Assembly: GCF_002029235.1 (NCBI RefSeq)
Contig: NZ_MZGV01000006.1
Span: forward strand, 59,329 to 123,328
DNA length: 64,000 nt
From: Clostridium oryzae
Lineage (GTDB): Bacteria; Bacillota; Clostridia; Clostridiales; Clostridiaceae
Direction: 5' to 3'
Shown: positions 1 to 9,052 of the stretch, one piece after another
How positions within the stretch are numbered: the stretch's first letter is position 1
Layout of the letters: every line of letters begins with the position of its first letter
The notes under the pieces: generated by a model
Seen by the model: the letters and a program-made list of their open reading frames with translations, nothing else
What the model was told of the DNA's origin: nothing
The model's database searches: none
Translations under genes and position numbers: made by a program

Positions 1-1307
1 AGGCTGTAATGGTTTATTCTTCAAATGGTTTAGGCGAAATGTCCCGAACGTATCATAAACTTTATCGTACAAGGCTATGTAGAGGTAAGTTTAGAGATAA
101 AACAAGACCTATACTTGTTAACAATTGGGAAGCTACTTACTTTAATTTTAACGCCGAAAAAATTGAGAGTATTGCTAAAGCAGGAAAAGAGCTTGGTATT
201 GAGCTTTTTGTATTAGACGATGGTTGGTTTGGAAAAAGAGATAATGATGATTGTTCTCTTGGTGATTGGGTAGTTGATGCCAAAAAGCTTCCAAACGGAT
301 TAGATACACTAGCTAAACATGTTAATGAACTTGGACTGCAATTCGGACTATGGTTTGAACCCGAAATGGTATCTCCTGATAGTGATTTGTATAGGAGACA
401 TCCGGATTGGTGCTTACATGTTCCAGATAGAATACGGTCACAAGCAAGAAAGCAGTTAGTTCTGGATTTATCAAGAGAAGATGTATGTGACTATATTGTT
501 CGTTCCGTTTGCGATATTTTAAAAAGTGCTCCAATTAGCTATGTCAAATGGGATATGAATAGGAATATGACTGAAATTGGTTCAGAAAACTTACCTAGAG
601 AACGTCAAAGAGAAACAGCACATAGATATATACTCGGTTTATATAAGGTTATAGATAGAATCACTTCTAAATTTCCAAATGTGTTGTTTGAAAGCTGTTC
701 AGGAGGCGGAGGACGTTTCGATCCTGGAATGTTGTTCTATATGCCGCAAACTTGGACCAGTGACAATACAGATGCAGTTGAACGGTTAAAAATTCAATAT
801 GGTACAAGTATAGTATACCCTATTAGTACTATGGGCGCCCACGTTTCTGCAATACCAAATCACCAAGTGCATAGAAACACATCCTTAAAAATGAGAGGAG
901 ATGTAGCTATGTCAGGTAATTTCGGCTATGAACTTGATCTTACAAAGTTTACCGATAAAGAAAAAGAAGTCGTAAAAGAGCAAATAACTCACTATAAAAA
1001 GCTTAGAGAACTTATACAATTTGGAGATTTTTATAGATTGTTAAATCCTTTTAAAGGTAATGAAGCTGCCTGGATGGTTGTATCGACAGATAAAACACAA
1101 GCTTTCGCAGTATATTTTAGAGTTCTTGCGCTGCCTAATGCTGCTATTAGAAAACTACAGCTAAAAGGTTTAGATTCAACTAAAGAATATTCAGTTTCAC
1201 ATAAATCTGTTACTTTTGGCGGAGATGAACTTATGTACTCGGGATTAAGTATACCGGAGTTACAAGGTGATTATCAAAGTGTTGTATGGACACTTAAAAG
1301 TATATAA
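1..1307 (+). CDS. Alpha-galactosidase, GH36, 5'-truncated by window edge
   Basis: C-terminal ~434 residues of a GH36 alpha-galactosidase, which removes alpha-1,6-galactose from raffinose-type sugars or galactomannan. The frame is open to the window edge, so the ATG at 9 is internal; family members are about 730 residues and the missing part is the N-terminal beta-sandwich. Visible from the ATG at 9: the barrel strand NNWEATYFNF, LDDGWFG, GLWFEPEM, then KWDMNRN with the nucleophile Asp near residue 182, ESCSGGGGRFD, and TSDNTDA with the likely acid/base Asp near 252. A small C-terminal beta domain ends the protein. No signal peptide can be judged. The stop codon overlaps the first arm of an inverted repeat that bounds a folded intergenic element. 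Family assignment is very secure; exact substrate is not. Confidence 0.95.
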   Translation, partial: AVMVYSSNGLGEMSRTYHKLYRTRLCRGKFRDKTRPILVNNWEATYFNFNAEKIESIAKAGKELGIELFVLDDGWFGKRDNDDCSLGDWVVDAKKLPNGLDTLAKHVNELGLQFGLWFEPEMVSPDSDLYRRHPDWCLHVPDRIRSQARKQLVLDLSREDVCDYIVRSVCDILKSAPISYVKWDMNRNMTEIGSENLPRERQRETAHRYILGLYKVIDRITSKFPNVLFESCSGGGGRFDPGMLFYMPQTWTSDNTDAVERLKIQYGTSIVYPISTMGAHVSAIPNHQVHRNTSLKMRGDVAMSGNFGYELDLTKFTDKEKEVVKEQITHYKKLRELIQFGDFYRLLNPFKGNEAAWMVVSTDKTQAFAVYFRVLALPNAAIRKLQLKGLDSTKEYSVSHKSVTFGGDELMYSGLSIPELQGDYQSVVWTLKSI

Positions 1308-1566
1308 AAAATGGTTACACCCTATGTCGGCTAGTTCCACTCGTTAAGCAATTTCACCGCATCTTTTAGTCAAATTTCCTAATGGCTCATAACTCGGCTG
1401 CACCTCAAACAATTCGCCATCTTAACGGAAATTTGCCTAAAAGACACGGATAATTGCTAAACTTGCTTCAAATGCCTTCGTCGGGGTGAAAGGTCTAAAC
1501 GACCTTTCACGGGCTATTTGCGAATGACAATGAGTATGCATAAATAGCCCCGAAGAACCATTTTTA
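1306..1566. repeat. Structured intergenic element with nested inverted repeats
   Basis: A gene-free stretch bounded by a 10-bp inverted repeat (AAAAATGGTT at 1307-1316, AACCATTTTT at 1556-1565). Inside, a 40-bp arm at 1347-1386 is imperfectly complementary to 1416-1458, giving a long stem with a ~30-nt loop. Then come a perfect 10-bp hairpin (1486-1495 with 1501-1510, GTGAAAGGTC) and a 9-bp hairpin (GGGCTATTT at 1511-1519 with 1542-1550). No ORF with an RBS lies inside. It may be a MITE-like repeat or a structured RNA; the sequence alone does not decide. Confidence 0.7.
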
Positions 1567-1750
1567 ATGCCCTAACTCTTAATTTTTACATGATACTTTT
1601 ATTTTATTAATTCTATTACCTTTCTATCTTAATTCACTAACTTCAAAATATTTTACTGCTTCTCTTTAACTTCTTCGCAAACATGATGTGTCGTTTTTTT
1701 ATTTACTTTCCATCTTTCTTACTTTTTTGAGATATAGCTTGACCCTAATG

Positions 1751-1799
1751 AAAGGTTATCCATAATTGGTAAAAATCATAAATTCCTAAAGAGTAAAAA
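1751..1799. repeat. Copy A of a ~50-bp dispersed intergenic repeat
   Basis: About 40 of 50 bases match 48910-48959 in the same orientation; common words are GTTATCCA, AATTGG and CATAAATTCCTA. The homology extends more weakly ~20 bases upstream. At both loci it follows a GGTGAAAG...CTTTCA hairpin. The other copy contains a perfect TTATCCACA word. Confidence 0.6.
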
Positions 1800-1836
1800 A
1801 TGGTCAGAGAATTCTATTAATAAATTTTCTGACCAT
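1800..1836 (-). terminator. Intrinsic terminator of yesMN-type operon
   Basis: Arms ATGGTCAGA and TCTGACCAT (9 bp, perfect), followed on the minus strand by a run of T residues. Lies 20 bp after the stop of the histidine kinase. Confidence 0.85.
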
Positions 1837-1855
1837 TAATTTACTAAAATATACT

Positions 1856-3610
1856 TTAACATTGCTGCATAGGGAGAATAATTTTAACTTGCGTACCCTC
1901 ATTAAGTTTACTGAATATCTGTACTCCATATTCATCGCCAAAGTACAACTTAATTCTATTATTCACATTTTTAATGCCAAAACCCTCCGTAAGACTTGAC
2001 ATTTGATTCAAAATACTTTCAAGTTTATTGTTGTCCATGCCTATACCGTCATCTACAACTTCAAATACTATTTTACCATCTTGCCCATATAATTTTATTA
2101 TGATATTAATTCCTTTCTCATCATCAAATATTCCATGATTTATACTGTTTTCAATAAATGGCTGAAGAATAAGCTTAGGTACTTTATATTCCGCCAATGT
2201 TTCATCAAGTTCAAAGGTGATATTTAATAGATTTTGAAATCTTATTTTTTGAATTTCAATATAGTATTGAGTTAGTTCTATTTCATCACTTACATGAAAC
2301 ATATTTTTACCCTTATTTAGTGAAAGTCTATAAAACTTCCCCAGCAACGAAGTCATCTGGTTTACTTTTTTATCGTTATTTTTTAAAGCTAGTGAAGATA
2401 TAGAAGCCAACGCATTGTATAAAAAATGAGGATTGATTTGTTCTTGAAGCACATTCATGTCCGCCTGCTTCTTCAACAATTCCTTCTCATATACTTCTTC
2501 AATTAAGAATTTTAACTTTTTACTCATATTACAAAATGCAGATGAAAGATTTCCAATTTCATCATTACCCATGTTCTTAAACTCAACATTAAAATTACCA
2601 TCCTGCACCTTTTTGACCTGCTTTACCATTACATTTATTCTCTTCGTTACTATTGCTGAAATCACGTATGTAAGTACAACAGCAAGCAATACACTGAAGA
2701 GAAATATAATAAATATAAATGAAGCTGATTTTATGGCGTTATCCAAAAAACTGCTGTAAGATACCATGCTTATTGTTTTCCAGCCATTTTCTAAGCTTTT
2801 GCAAACCACGAGCATTTTTTTTCCTTTATAATTTATGTCCTTTGTACCAATGTTCGACAATGTACTTTTATCAATATTTAATATCTTATAAATATTCTTC
2901 GTTATGTTAGATTTATCTCTGCAGGATATTATCGATCCATTCTCATCTACAATATATTTATAACTATTCTTAGCTGACTTATCGATAAGAGAATATAGCT
3001 GTGATTCATTAATAGTCATTACAAGTATACCATAGGGATATCCTATTCTTCCACTATTCAAATACCTTGTAAGTGTAAATACATAATTACCATTACTATT
3101 CTTATAAGTCGTTCCATATATTACATTTCCCGTAGAAGTCTGAACCTTATCATACCATTTTTCGCTCTTAATAGAGTTATCAATATGTTTAATATAATAA
3201 CTATCTGATGACAAAGTATAATTATCGGTATATACCGTAACAAGTGAAATATCCGGATTTAGAATCAATATATTTCCGAAGTAACTATTTATATAATAGT
3301 ATGCATCTTCTACACTATTCTTGGTGTAATCCTCAGTAAGATAATTTTTAAGCGTATCATTTAAATAGATAAGTGAACTGCTTTTTGAATATGTTTCTAG
3401 CTTTCTTTCAATATTGCTATTTATTTGTGTAAGACTATTTTGCATATTAACAGAATTTTGTTCAATTAGATTTCTTTTAGTTATGTTATAAGAGTACATA
3501 GTAATAAAAAATATTGGTAATATTGATGCAAAAATATATCCGAGAAAAAACTTTTTTCTTATGCTTAAATTGAGTATATAATTGCGAATTTGTTTAAACA
3601 TTATCTTCAT
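1856..3610 (-). CDS. YesM-type sensor histidine kinase
   Basis: 584-residue membrane kinase of the YesM/LytS-like class, which phosphorylates a YesN-type regulator and commonly controls uptake and hydrolysis of plant oligosaccharides. Order: short cytoplasmic N-terminus, TM1 near residues 19-41, a ~250-residue extracellular sensor (Cache-like), TM2 near 296-320, HAMP, then the His_kinase module with PHFLYNA (phospho-acceptor His395), N-box LQPFIENSINHG, G-box DDGIGMD and a GFGIKNVNNR motif. It lies 6 bp after the response regulator, clearly one operon. The ligand is unknown; flanking alpha-galactosidase and GH3 genes suggest a plant-derived sugar. Family assignment is secure, signal inferred. 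Confidence 0.93.
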   Translation of the reverse strand: MKIMFKQIRNYILNLSIRKKFFLGYIFASILPIFFITMYSYNITKRNLIEQNSVNMQNSLTQINSNIERKLETYSKSSSLIYLNDTLKNYLTEDYTKNSVEDAYYYINSYFGNILILNPDISLVTVYTDNYTLSSDSYYIKHIDNSIKSEKWYDKVQTSTGNVIYGTTYKNSNGNYVFTLTRYLNSGRIGYPYGILVMTINESQLYSLIDKSAKNSYKYIVDENGSIISCRDKSNITKNIYKILNIDKSTLSNIGTKDINYKGKKMLVVCKSLENGWKTISMVSYSSFLDNAIKSASFIFIIFLFSVLLAVVLTYVISAIVTKRINVMVKQVKKVQDGNFNVEFKNMGNDEIGNLSSAFCNMSKKLKFLIEEVYEKELLKKQADMNVLQEQINPHFLYNALASISSLALKNNDKKVNQMTSLLGKFYRLSLNKGKNMFHVSDEIELTQYYIEIQKIRFQNLLNITFELDETLAEYKVPKLILQPFIENSINHGIFDDEKGINIIIKLYGQDGKIVFEVVDDGIGMDNNKLESILNQMSSLTEGFGIKNVNNRIKLYFGDEYGVQIFSKLNEGTQVKIILPMQQC

Positions 3611-3616
3611 CCTAAT

Positions 3617-5137
3617 TTAAAATTTATTTCTGTACTCGCTTGGTGATACTCCATAATGTCTTGCAAATACAGAACAGAAATAAGATACATTTTCATATCC
3701 TACCTTATTACTCACTTCATGAACTTTTAATGATTTATCTTTAAGAAATTCTGAAGCCTTTTTCATTCTAAAGTCTACAAGATACTCAAGAAAAGTAGTC
3801 CCCGTTTTTTCTTTAAAAATATTTCTTATATAGTTTGGGGAAAGATAAATATCTTTTGCAACATCATTAATTATAATCTGATTACCAAAATTCTTCTCAA
3901 TGAATTTTATTACTTTATCAACTACTTGCTGATTCTTATCCTTTTGTTTTTCTATAAGGTATTGTGTTAATCTATTTATATTCTGCTCTGTAAAACTGTA
4001 CGCATCATTTATATCCTTAAACTTTATAAGTTCATTCCATAATTCAGTTCTACTTATAGGCTCCCAATCAATATTAGGATTATTCTTAAAGAAATTCTCC
4101 CAAACATATAAAAAAAGATTAAATAATGATTCTAGAAACATAGACTTAGATATCTTATTGTCTATCATGAAATTAAAATATTCATCTATTACCTGGCTAA
4201 TACTCTCTCTTTTATAAGTAAAAAATGCTTTAATAAGTTTGTTCTCAAAATTGGGAATTTCAATATTGTTTGCAGGATAATGACAAAATATTGAAGCGTT
4301 GATAATACAATTCTTTCCACTATAAAATATACATTCTTCTAAAGTTATAAGTTTTTTATATACTCTGCCTAATTCCTCAAGTTTAATAGCTGAATCTAGA
4401 TATATTACAGCAGCATATTTCTTTTCTTTCATGAATATCTCAGATTGCACCGCCCTCGCAAACTTCTCCATGTCTTGAAGTTGACTGATATTTGAATTTA
4501 ATATCACTGCTACGTACTTAGTGTCCTTGATTATTATTTGCGCATATTCATCTAAAGAATAGATATAGTCTTTAACATGGTTTACAGCATCATTATCACT
4601 GTAAACTAACATCATTTTATAATTGCTGTCATTATAATCATAACTTTTTATCTTATCTAACTCGCTTATAACATTTTTGACATCATCTATTTCCGGGTTA
4701 TCTAGCAAAAGCTCAAATATTTCCTTGACAAATAATTTAACCGAGTTTAAGCGAAGCCTATCTGATTCCAGCTGCTCTCTTACCTGATTAATAACTTCAT
4801 CAAGTTCAGCGATAGAAAAGGGTTTTAAAATATAACCAGAAGCCTGCACATCAATAGCATTTTTAGCATAGGCAAAATCATCATAACCAGTTAAAAATAT
4901 CAATTTTGAGTATATATTAGCTTCACGAAGTCTCCTGCTGAATTCAACACCATCCATTATAGGCATCTTAATATCAGTTATGATAATATCGGGCTTATGT
5001 TCAATTGCAATACTCAAGGCATTTTTACCATTTTTAGCCGTTCCGATCACAGATATATCATATGAGTCCCAATCCACATAATCCTTAAGTGTATCAAGTT
5101 CCAAAATTTCATCATCTATTATAAGCAGACTATACAC
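3617..5137 (-). CDS. YesN-type response regulator (REC + AraC HTH)
   Basis: 506-residue regulator paired with the kinase after it. The N-terminal receiver domain has IIDDE and the phospho-acceptor in IIITDIKMPIMDG (about Asp55) with the conserved Lys in YILKPF. A ~270-residue middle region is typical of YesN-like proteins. The C-terminal ~100 residues are a double helix-turn-helix of the AraC type (LSPNYIRNIFKEKTG, then VGYENVSYFCSVFARHYG). The start is GTG at 5137, with AAGGGGG a few bases upstream. It probably activates carbohydrate genes. No operator could be assigned; the 5' region 5138-5349 holds AT-rich promoter-like sequence only. Confidence 0.93.
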   Translation of the reverse strand: MYSLLIIDDEILELDTLKDYVDWDSYDISVIGTAKNGKNALSIAIEHKPDIIITDIKMPIMDGVEFSRRLREANIYSKLIFLTGYDDFAYAKNAIDVQASGYILKPFSIAELDEVINQVREQLESDRLRLNSVKLFVKEIFELLLDNPEIDDVKNVISELDKIKSYDYNDSNYKMMLVYSDNDAVNHVKDYIYSLDEYAQIIIKDTKYVAVILNSNISQLQDMEKFARAVQSEIFMKEKKYAAVIYLDSAIKLEELGRVYKKLITLEECIFYSGKNCIINASIFCHYPANNIEIPNFENKLIKAFFTYKRESISQVIDEYFNFMIDNKISKSMFLESLFNLFLYVWENFFKNNPNIDWEPISRTELWNELIKFKDINDAYSFTEQNINRLTQYLIEKQKDKNQQVVDKVIKFIEKNFGNQIIINDVAKDIYLSPNYIRNIFKEKTGTTFLEYLVDFRMKKASEFLKDKSLKVHEVSNKVGYENVSYFCSVFARHYGVSPSEYRNKF

Positions 5138-5349
5138 ACTTTTACCCCCTTAAAGTATTATATATAATACAAAAGCTTTATTGCATATAGTTAATTTATC
5201 TACCAAAATATTCGGAGAGCAGTTAAGACATAGAAAAAGCGAAATACATTAGATTATTAAAGGTCTATAAATTAATTGTAAACATTTTCTCAACATATGT
5301 CAACCGTTTAACATATATTGAGTAGAATATAAAAATACAATCCAAAAAG

Positions 5350-5404
5350 AATAAACACCGTACTTATATGCAATAAAAAGCTCTCTAAAAGTACAGTGTT
5401 TATT
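5350..5404 (-). terminator. Terminator of first GH3 gene
   Basis: 16-bp arms (5350-5365 and 5389-5404) pair on the minus strand with one G-U pair, followed by CTTTTT. It lies 10 bp after the GH3 stop codon. Confidence 0.8.
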
Positions 5405-5414
5405 TGTCTCATAT

Positions 5415-7838
5415 CTATAATTTTTTTTGCTTTCTCGACTTTATCATATTATTTCTTTCTCTTAATAGATGACTCAAACCTTTAAAAAAATGTCCATTTG
5501 CTATCATTAATATTCCATCTACCATAGGCATATTAACCGCACCGCCCGTCATTTTTGCAATTCCTCTGAAAGGCAAATGATATATAGACATCATGATAAT
5601 GTTAGCAGAACTCCTCTTTCCTATTTTCTTTAAAAACCAATACGCAAAAACAATTAGATGAAACGCTAATCTAGCAACCCATCCCTTTGCATACTGGCAT
5701 TGCTCAATAGTATCGTTGTAACCTAGCGGCTTAGTTCTATCCCATTGAGAAATAGGCACCGTATGACCAATCAAATTTTCAAATTCTTCTGCACTCACAT
5801 TACTTGCTTTTCCTAAATAATAAGATGGTAGAAGCTCCTTATCGTAAGGAACTGGTGCTCCCGTGCCCTCTATAAAAATTGTATCAATTAATCTTATATC
5901 AGCACTTGATGCACCAATCATGATTTCATATTCAGTGCCTTCTATCTCCCATTTATTTGTTTTTACGTTAAAATAGCGGAAGGTTTTATCGTCAAAAGGA
6001 ATTGTTACTGTTTTTGTTTCACCAGCATTTATAAAGATTTTAACAAATCCTTTTAATTCCTTCTTAGGTCTGAAAATATCAGTTGATTTGGAGTGTACAT
6101 ACAGTTGAGCGATTTCCATTCCGGCAACGCTTCCAGAGTTTGTCAACTTAAATGTAACTCCGTATTTATTAACCTCAATATCTGAGTATTCAAACGTTGT
6201 ATAACTCAGTCCATATCCGAAAGGAAAAAGAACATCAACATTTGCGGTATCATAATAACGATACCCGATATAAATACTTTCTCTATACTCTACACTAGCT
6301 TCTCCGCCAGGAAAATTATGAAATGAAGGTGTATCTTCATAACGAATTGGATATGTTTCTGCCAGCTTTCCTGAAGGATTTACATCTCCAGAAAGAATTC
6401 TAAGTATGGATCTTGCTCCAGCCTGTCCACCCAAGTATCCATGTAACAATCCCTTTACCTTATCAATCCAAGGCATTTCCACCGCTGAACCGCAAGATAG
6501 AATAGCTACAATATTCTGGTTAACTTCATACAATGCATTTAGTAATTCTATCTGGTTCTCCGGAATCCTCATACTCTGTCTGTCCAATCCTTCAGCTTCT
6601 GTAACTTCATCCAAACCAATATATAAAAGAACCACATCTGCATTTTTAGCAAGTTCACAAGCTTTCTCTATTCTTTTTTCATTTTTCTTCCCATAACGTT
6701 CAAAACCTTGCTCGTATCCAATACTTACAATTCCTGATTCCTCAAAACAATTTAAGGTATGGTCCAAAATCGTAGGATTTACAAGAGATGATCCTGCTCC
6801 CTGATAGCGGGCATCCTTTGCAAAATCTCCTATTACGGCAACTTTCTTTCCAAATTTAAGCGGTAATATATTATCCTCGTTTTTTAGCAGCACTATTGCT
6901 TCTTCCGCAACCTTCTGCGCTACTCTGTGATGTTTTTCTACATCAAACTCCGTATGAGGTCTATGATATGCTTTCTCTGTTGTAAAAATAAGGTCAAGTA
7001 GTCTGTCTACACACTCATCTAATACCTCTTCTTTAACTCTTCCACTCTTAATGGCTTTAATAATTTCTTGATCTGACTCCCCTGCTGTTGAAGGCATTTC
7101 CAGTTCATTGCCGGCAAGTAACCCTGTCACACGGTCATTACTCCCCCCCCAATCAGTTATAACACAGCCCTTATACCCCCATTCACCACGTAGGATATCT
7201 TGCATAAGATGCATGTTTTCGTTAGTATAAGTACCATTTAATCTATTATATGAGGACATCATTGCCTTAGTTTTACCTTCTCTAACTGCTATTTCGAACG
7301 CAGTAAGATATATCTCTCTAAGAGCTCTTTCATCTACTATAGTATCAATAGACATACGTCTTTCTTCTTGATTATTGGCACAAAAATGTTTCACGCAGGC
7401 TGAAATTCCATGTGACTGAATTCCTCTGATATACCCTGCAGCCATTTTACCTGCAAGATATGGATCTTCACTGAAATACTCAAAGTTTCTTCCGCATAGT
7501 GGGTTTCTCTTCATATTAACACCAGGCCCCAATAGCACATTAACTTTCTGCGCAATAGCCTCTTCACCAAGATACTCCCCTATTTTCTCACCCAATTCTT
7601 CATTCCAACTATTTGCTACTGTTGCTGCCGTTGGAAAACATGTCGCTGGAATGCCAACATTAAGTCCCGGATGATTTGCCGCTGCTGCCTGCTTTCTAAT
7701 TCCATGTGGTCCATCGGCAAGAAACATACTACTGATCCCAAGACGTTCTATATCCTTAGACTGCCAGAAGTCTTTTCCCGACATTAAAGATGCTTTCTCT
7801 TCTAAAGTCATTTTCTCGATTAATTCTTTATACTTCAT
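5415..7838 (-). CDS. Beta-glucosidase-like glycosidase, GH3 (paralogue 1)
   Basis: 807-residue GH3 enzyme, probably a beta-glucosidase or related exo-glycosidase acting on oligosaccharides. Order: GH3 barrel with ADGPHG, CGRNFEYFSEDP, VKHFCANNQE and the nucleophile Asp229 in ITDWGGSND; GH3 C-terminal alpha/beta sandwich (YQGAGSS, LDRQSM); fibronectin-like domain (SDIEVNKYG...AGETKTV); then a ~130-residue extension with a hydrophobic amphipathic stretch (RLAFHLIVFAYWFLKKIG) and NMPMVDGILMIANGHFF. No signal peptide, so probably cytoplasmic. It is a close paralogue of the GH3 gene at 9.05 kb, including the extension, and has its own promoter region and terminator. Aglycone specificity cannot be read from sequence. 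Confidence 0.93.
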   Translation of the reverse strand: MKYKELIEKMTLEEKASLMSGKDFWQSKDIERLGISSMFLADGPHGIRKQAAAANHPGLNVGIPATCFPTAATVANSWNEELGEKIGEYLGEEAIAQKVNVLLGPGVNMKRNPLCGRNFEYFSEDPYLAGKMAAGYIRGIQSHGISACVKHFCANNQEERRMSIDTIVDERALREIYLTAFEIAVREGKTKAMMSSYNRLNGTYTNENMHLMQDILRGEWGYKGCVITDWGGSNDRVTGLLAGNELEMPSTAGESDQEIIKAIKSGRVKEEVLDECVDRLLDLIFTTEKAYHRPHTEFDVEKHHRVAQKVAEEAIVLLKNEDNILPLKFGKKVAVIGDFAKDARYQGAGSSLVNPTILDHTLNCFEESGIVSIGYEQGFERYGKKNEKRIEKACELAKNADVVLLYIGLDEVTEAEGLDRQSMRIPENQIELLNALYEVNQNIVAILSCGSAVEMPWIDKVKGLLHGYLGGQAGARSILRILSGDVNPSGKLAETYPIRYEDTPSFHNFPGGEASVEYRESIYIGYRYYDTANVDVLFPFGYGLSYTTFEYSDIEVNKYGVTFKLTNSGSVAGMEIAQLYVHSKSTDIFRPKKELKGFVKIFINAGETKTVTIPFDDKTFRYFNVKTNKWEIEGTEYEIMIGASSADIRLIDTIFIEGTGAPVPYDKELLPSYYLGKASNVSAEEFENLIGHTVPISQWDRTKPLGYNDTIEQCQYAKGWVARLAFHLIVFAYWFLKKIGKRSSANIIMMSIYHLPFRGIAKMTGGAVNMPMVDGILMIANGHFFKGLSHLLRERNNMIKSRKQKKL

Positions 7839-8284
7839 CTTCCTATTCCTCTTTTTGTATTTCTACCGCTGTTGTGAAACAATCACTGTCGAAATACACC
7901 TCATTTTAAAGTCTTTATAAAGCAGATTTCTATATATAACTTTCGATACTTACTTCTTCTATTTTTAATATGCGTAATTCCAGAAAATACAAGTGCAATT
8001 AATACCAAGAGAATAGTATCTGTCCAAGCAATCATATTATTTAGAATCATTATAGTTGAAAACTATTGTATCATCAAGTCCTTAAAATACTAAAAGCAAT
8101 GTTTGTGTCATTCCATTATTCTTGCAATCAAACAAAGTTTGTATTTTATTAAAATGACATATAATATGAAATTACTATCTCGACATCACACATTTTAGCA
8201 CATTTTAATACGAACTACTATAATCAAAAGGTTATTATAATAAACTTTTAGTTGATTAATAAAAAATGTTTTCATCTATTACAA
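7839..8284. other. Gene-poor spacer before GH3 paralogue 1
   Basis: 446 bp without a convincing gene. It should contain the promoter of the GH3 gene starting at 7838. A 44-codon minus-strand ORF (7901-8035, listed separately) and AT-rich sequence are all I see. Confidence 0.5.
7901..8035 (-). CDS. Possible small membrane protein or gene remnant, 44 aa
   Basis: ATG at 8035 opens a 44-residue frame with one predicted membrane helix (DTILLVLIALVFSGI) followed by a strongly basic tail (KNRRSKYRK). No clear ribosome binding site precedes it, so it may be the eroded end of a larger membrane protein rather than a true small protein. It lies between a terminator and a GH3 gene on the same strand. 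Not recognised. Confidence 0.25.
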   Translation of the reverse strand: MIAWTDTILLVLIALVFSGITHIKNRRSKYRKLYIEICFIKTLK

Positions 8285-8316
8285 AAACAGCTTCAGGTTA
8301 ACTCCGAAGCTGTTTT
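8285..8316 (-). terminator. Terminator of GH3/GtrA operon
   Basis: Perfect 11-bp arms AAAACAGCTTC and GAAGCTGTTTT around a 10-nt loop, giving a T-rich tail on the minus strand. Lies ~95 bp after the GtrA-like gene. Confidence 0.8.
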
Positions 8317-8411
8317 ATGTTTCTGATTATATTAGTTAAAGCCAACGACTTTCCGTGATATCTTATAAACCGCAATGGACACCATGCGCCCACTGCCTTT
8401 AACTAACTCTC

Positions 8412-9035
8412 CTATTTTTGAGATTCATCCTTAAATATAACTTTAAAAATAGGAAAAAATACCCAGAAAGAAATAGCACAGTTTATAATCATTGTAATAA
8501 AATCTGCTATTGTTTCACCTACTGAACCCATTTTTAATGTATTCATCAGCAGATTATATATAGGTGCTTTATAAAGTCCCTGAAGAGCAGCAGCACCTAT
8601 AGATATAATTATATATGCAACTACATACCAAAAGGCTGCCTTCCATATGTTACTTTTTGATTTAAAAGTTATATTCCTCTGAACAAAGAAATTAATTATC
8701 TGCGCAATAGCCATTGTTATCTGAACTGCAAGAAAATATGCAAGCCCACCACCGCCTCCAGCAGAAATTGAACCGGCTGCATAATTAAACACATAGTAAG
8801 GACTTCCATCAAAATTATGCCCTACTTTAAGAACCTGAAAATTTGTGCTTACTAGAGAAGTATGTCCAAATATATCCTTAAATATAGGCATTAAAACCAT
8901 TTGCAAAACTGTTATTCCATTACTCAGAATAAAGAACACTAAAAACTGAGCAGTATTAGGATGTTTCTCTTTAAATTTTGCCCAAGCACCTATAATAGCA
9001 TTAGAATTTTTTTCTGCGCCTATTTTATTACTCAT
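8412..9035 (-). CDS. GtrA-like polytopic membrane protein
   Basis: 207-residue membrane protein with four predicted helices (about residues 30-50, 95-120, 135-155 and 175-200) and a GtrA-type signature, IAQIINFFVQRNITFKSK, after the second helix. GtrA-family proteins are thought to help move polyprenyl-phosphate sugars across the membrane for cell-surface glycosylation. The gene follows GH3 paralogue 2 by 17 bp with a good GGAGG site, so the two are co-transcribed. Pairing a GtrA-like protein with a beta-glucosidase is unusual, and no glycosyltransferase partner lies nearby. A glycine-rich loop (SAGGGGGLAYF) sits between helices 1 and 2. The role is inferred from family only. Confidence 0.75.
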   Translation of the reverse strand: MSNKIGAEKNSNAIIGAWAKFKEKHPNTAQFLVFFILSNGITVLQMVLMPIFKDIFGHTSLVSTNFQVLKVGHNFDGSPYYVFNYAAGSISAGGGGGLAYFLAVQITMAIAQIINFFVQRNITFKSKSNIWKAAFWYVVAYIIISIGAAALQGLYKAPIYNLLMNTLKMGSVGETIADFITMIINCAISFWVFFPIFKVIFKDESQK

Positions 9036-9052
9036 GTTTTACCTCCATTACC

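Noticed and set aside
2457..2910. Plus-strand ORFs inside the YesM kinase gene
   Set aside because: Antisense shadows of a secure coding region, without RBS or homology.
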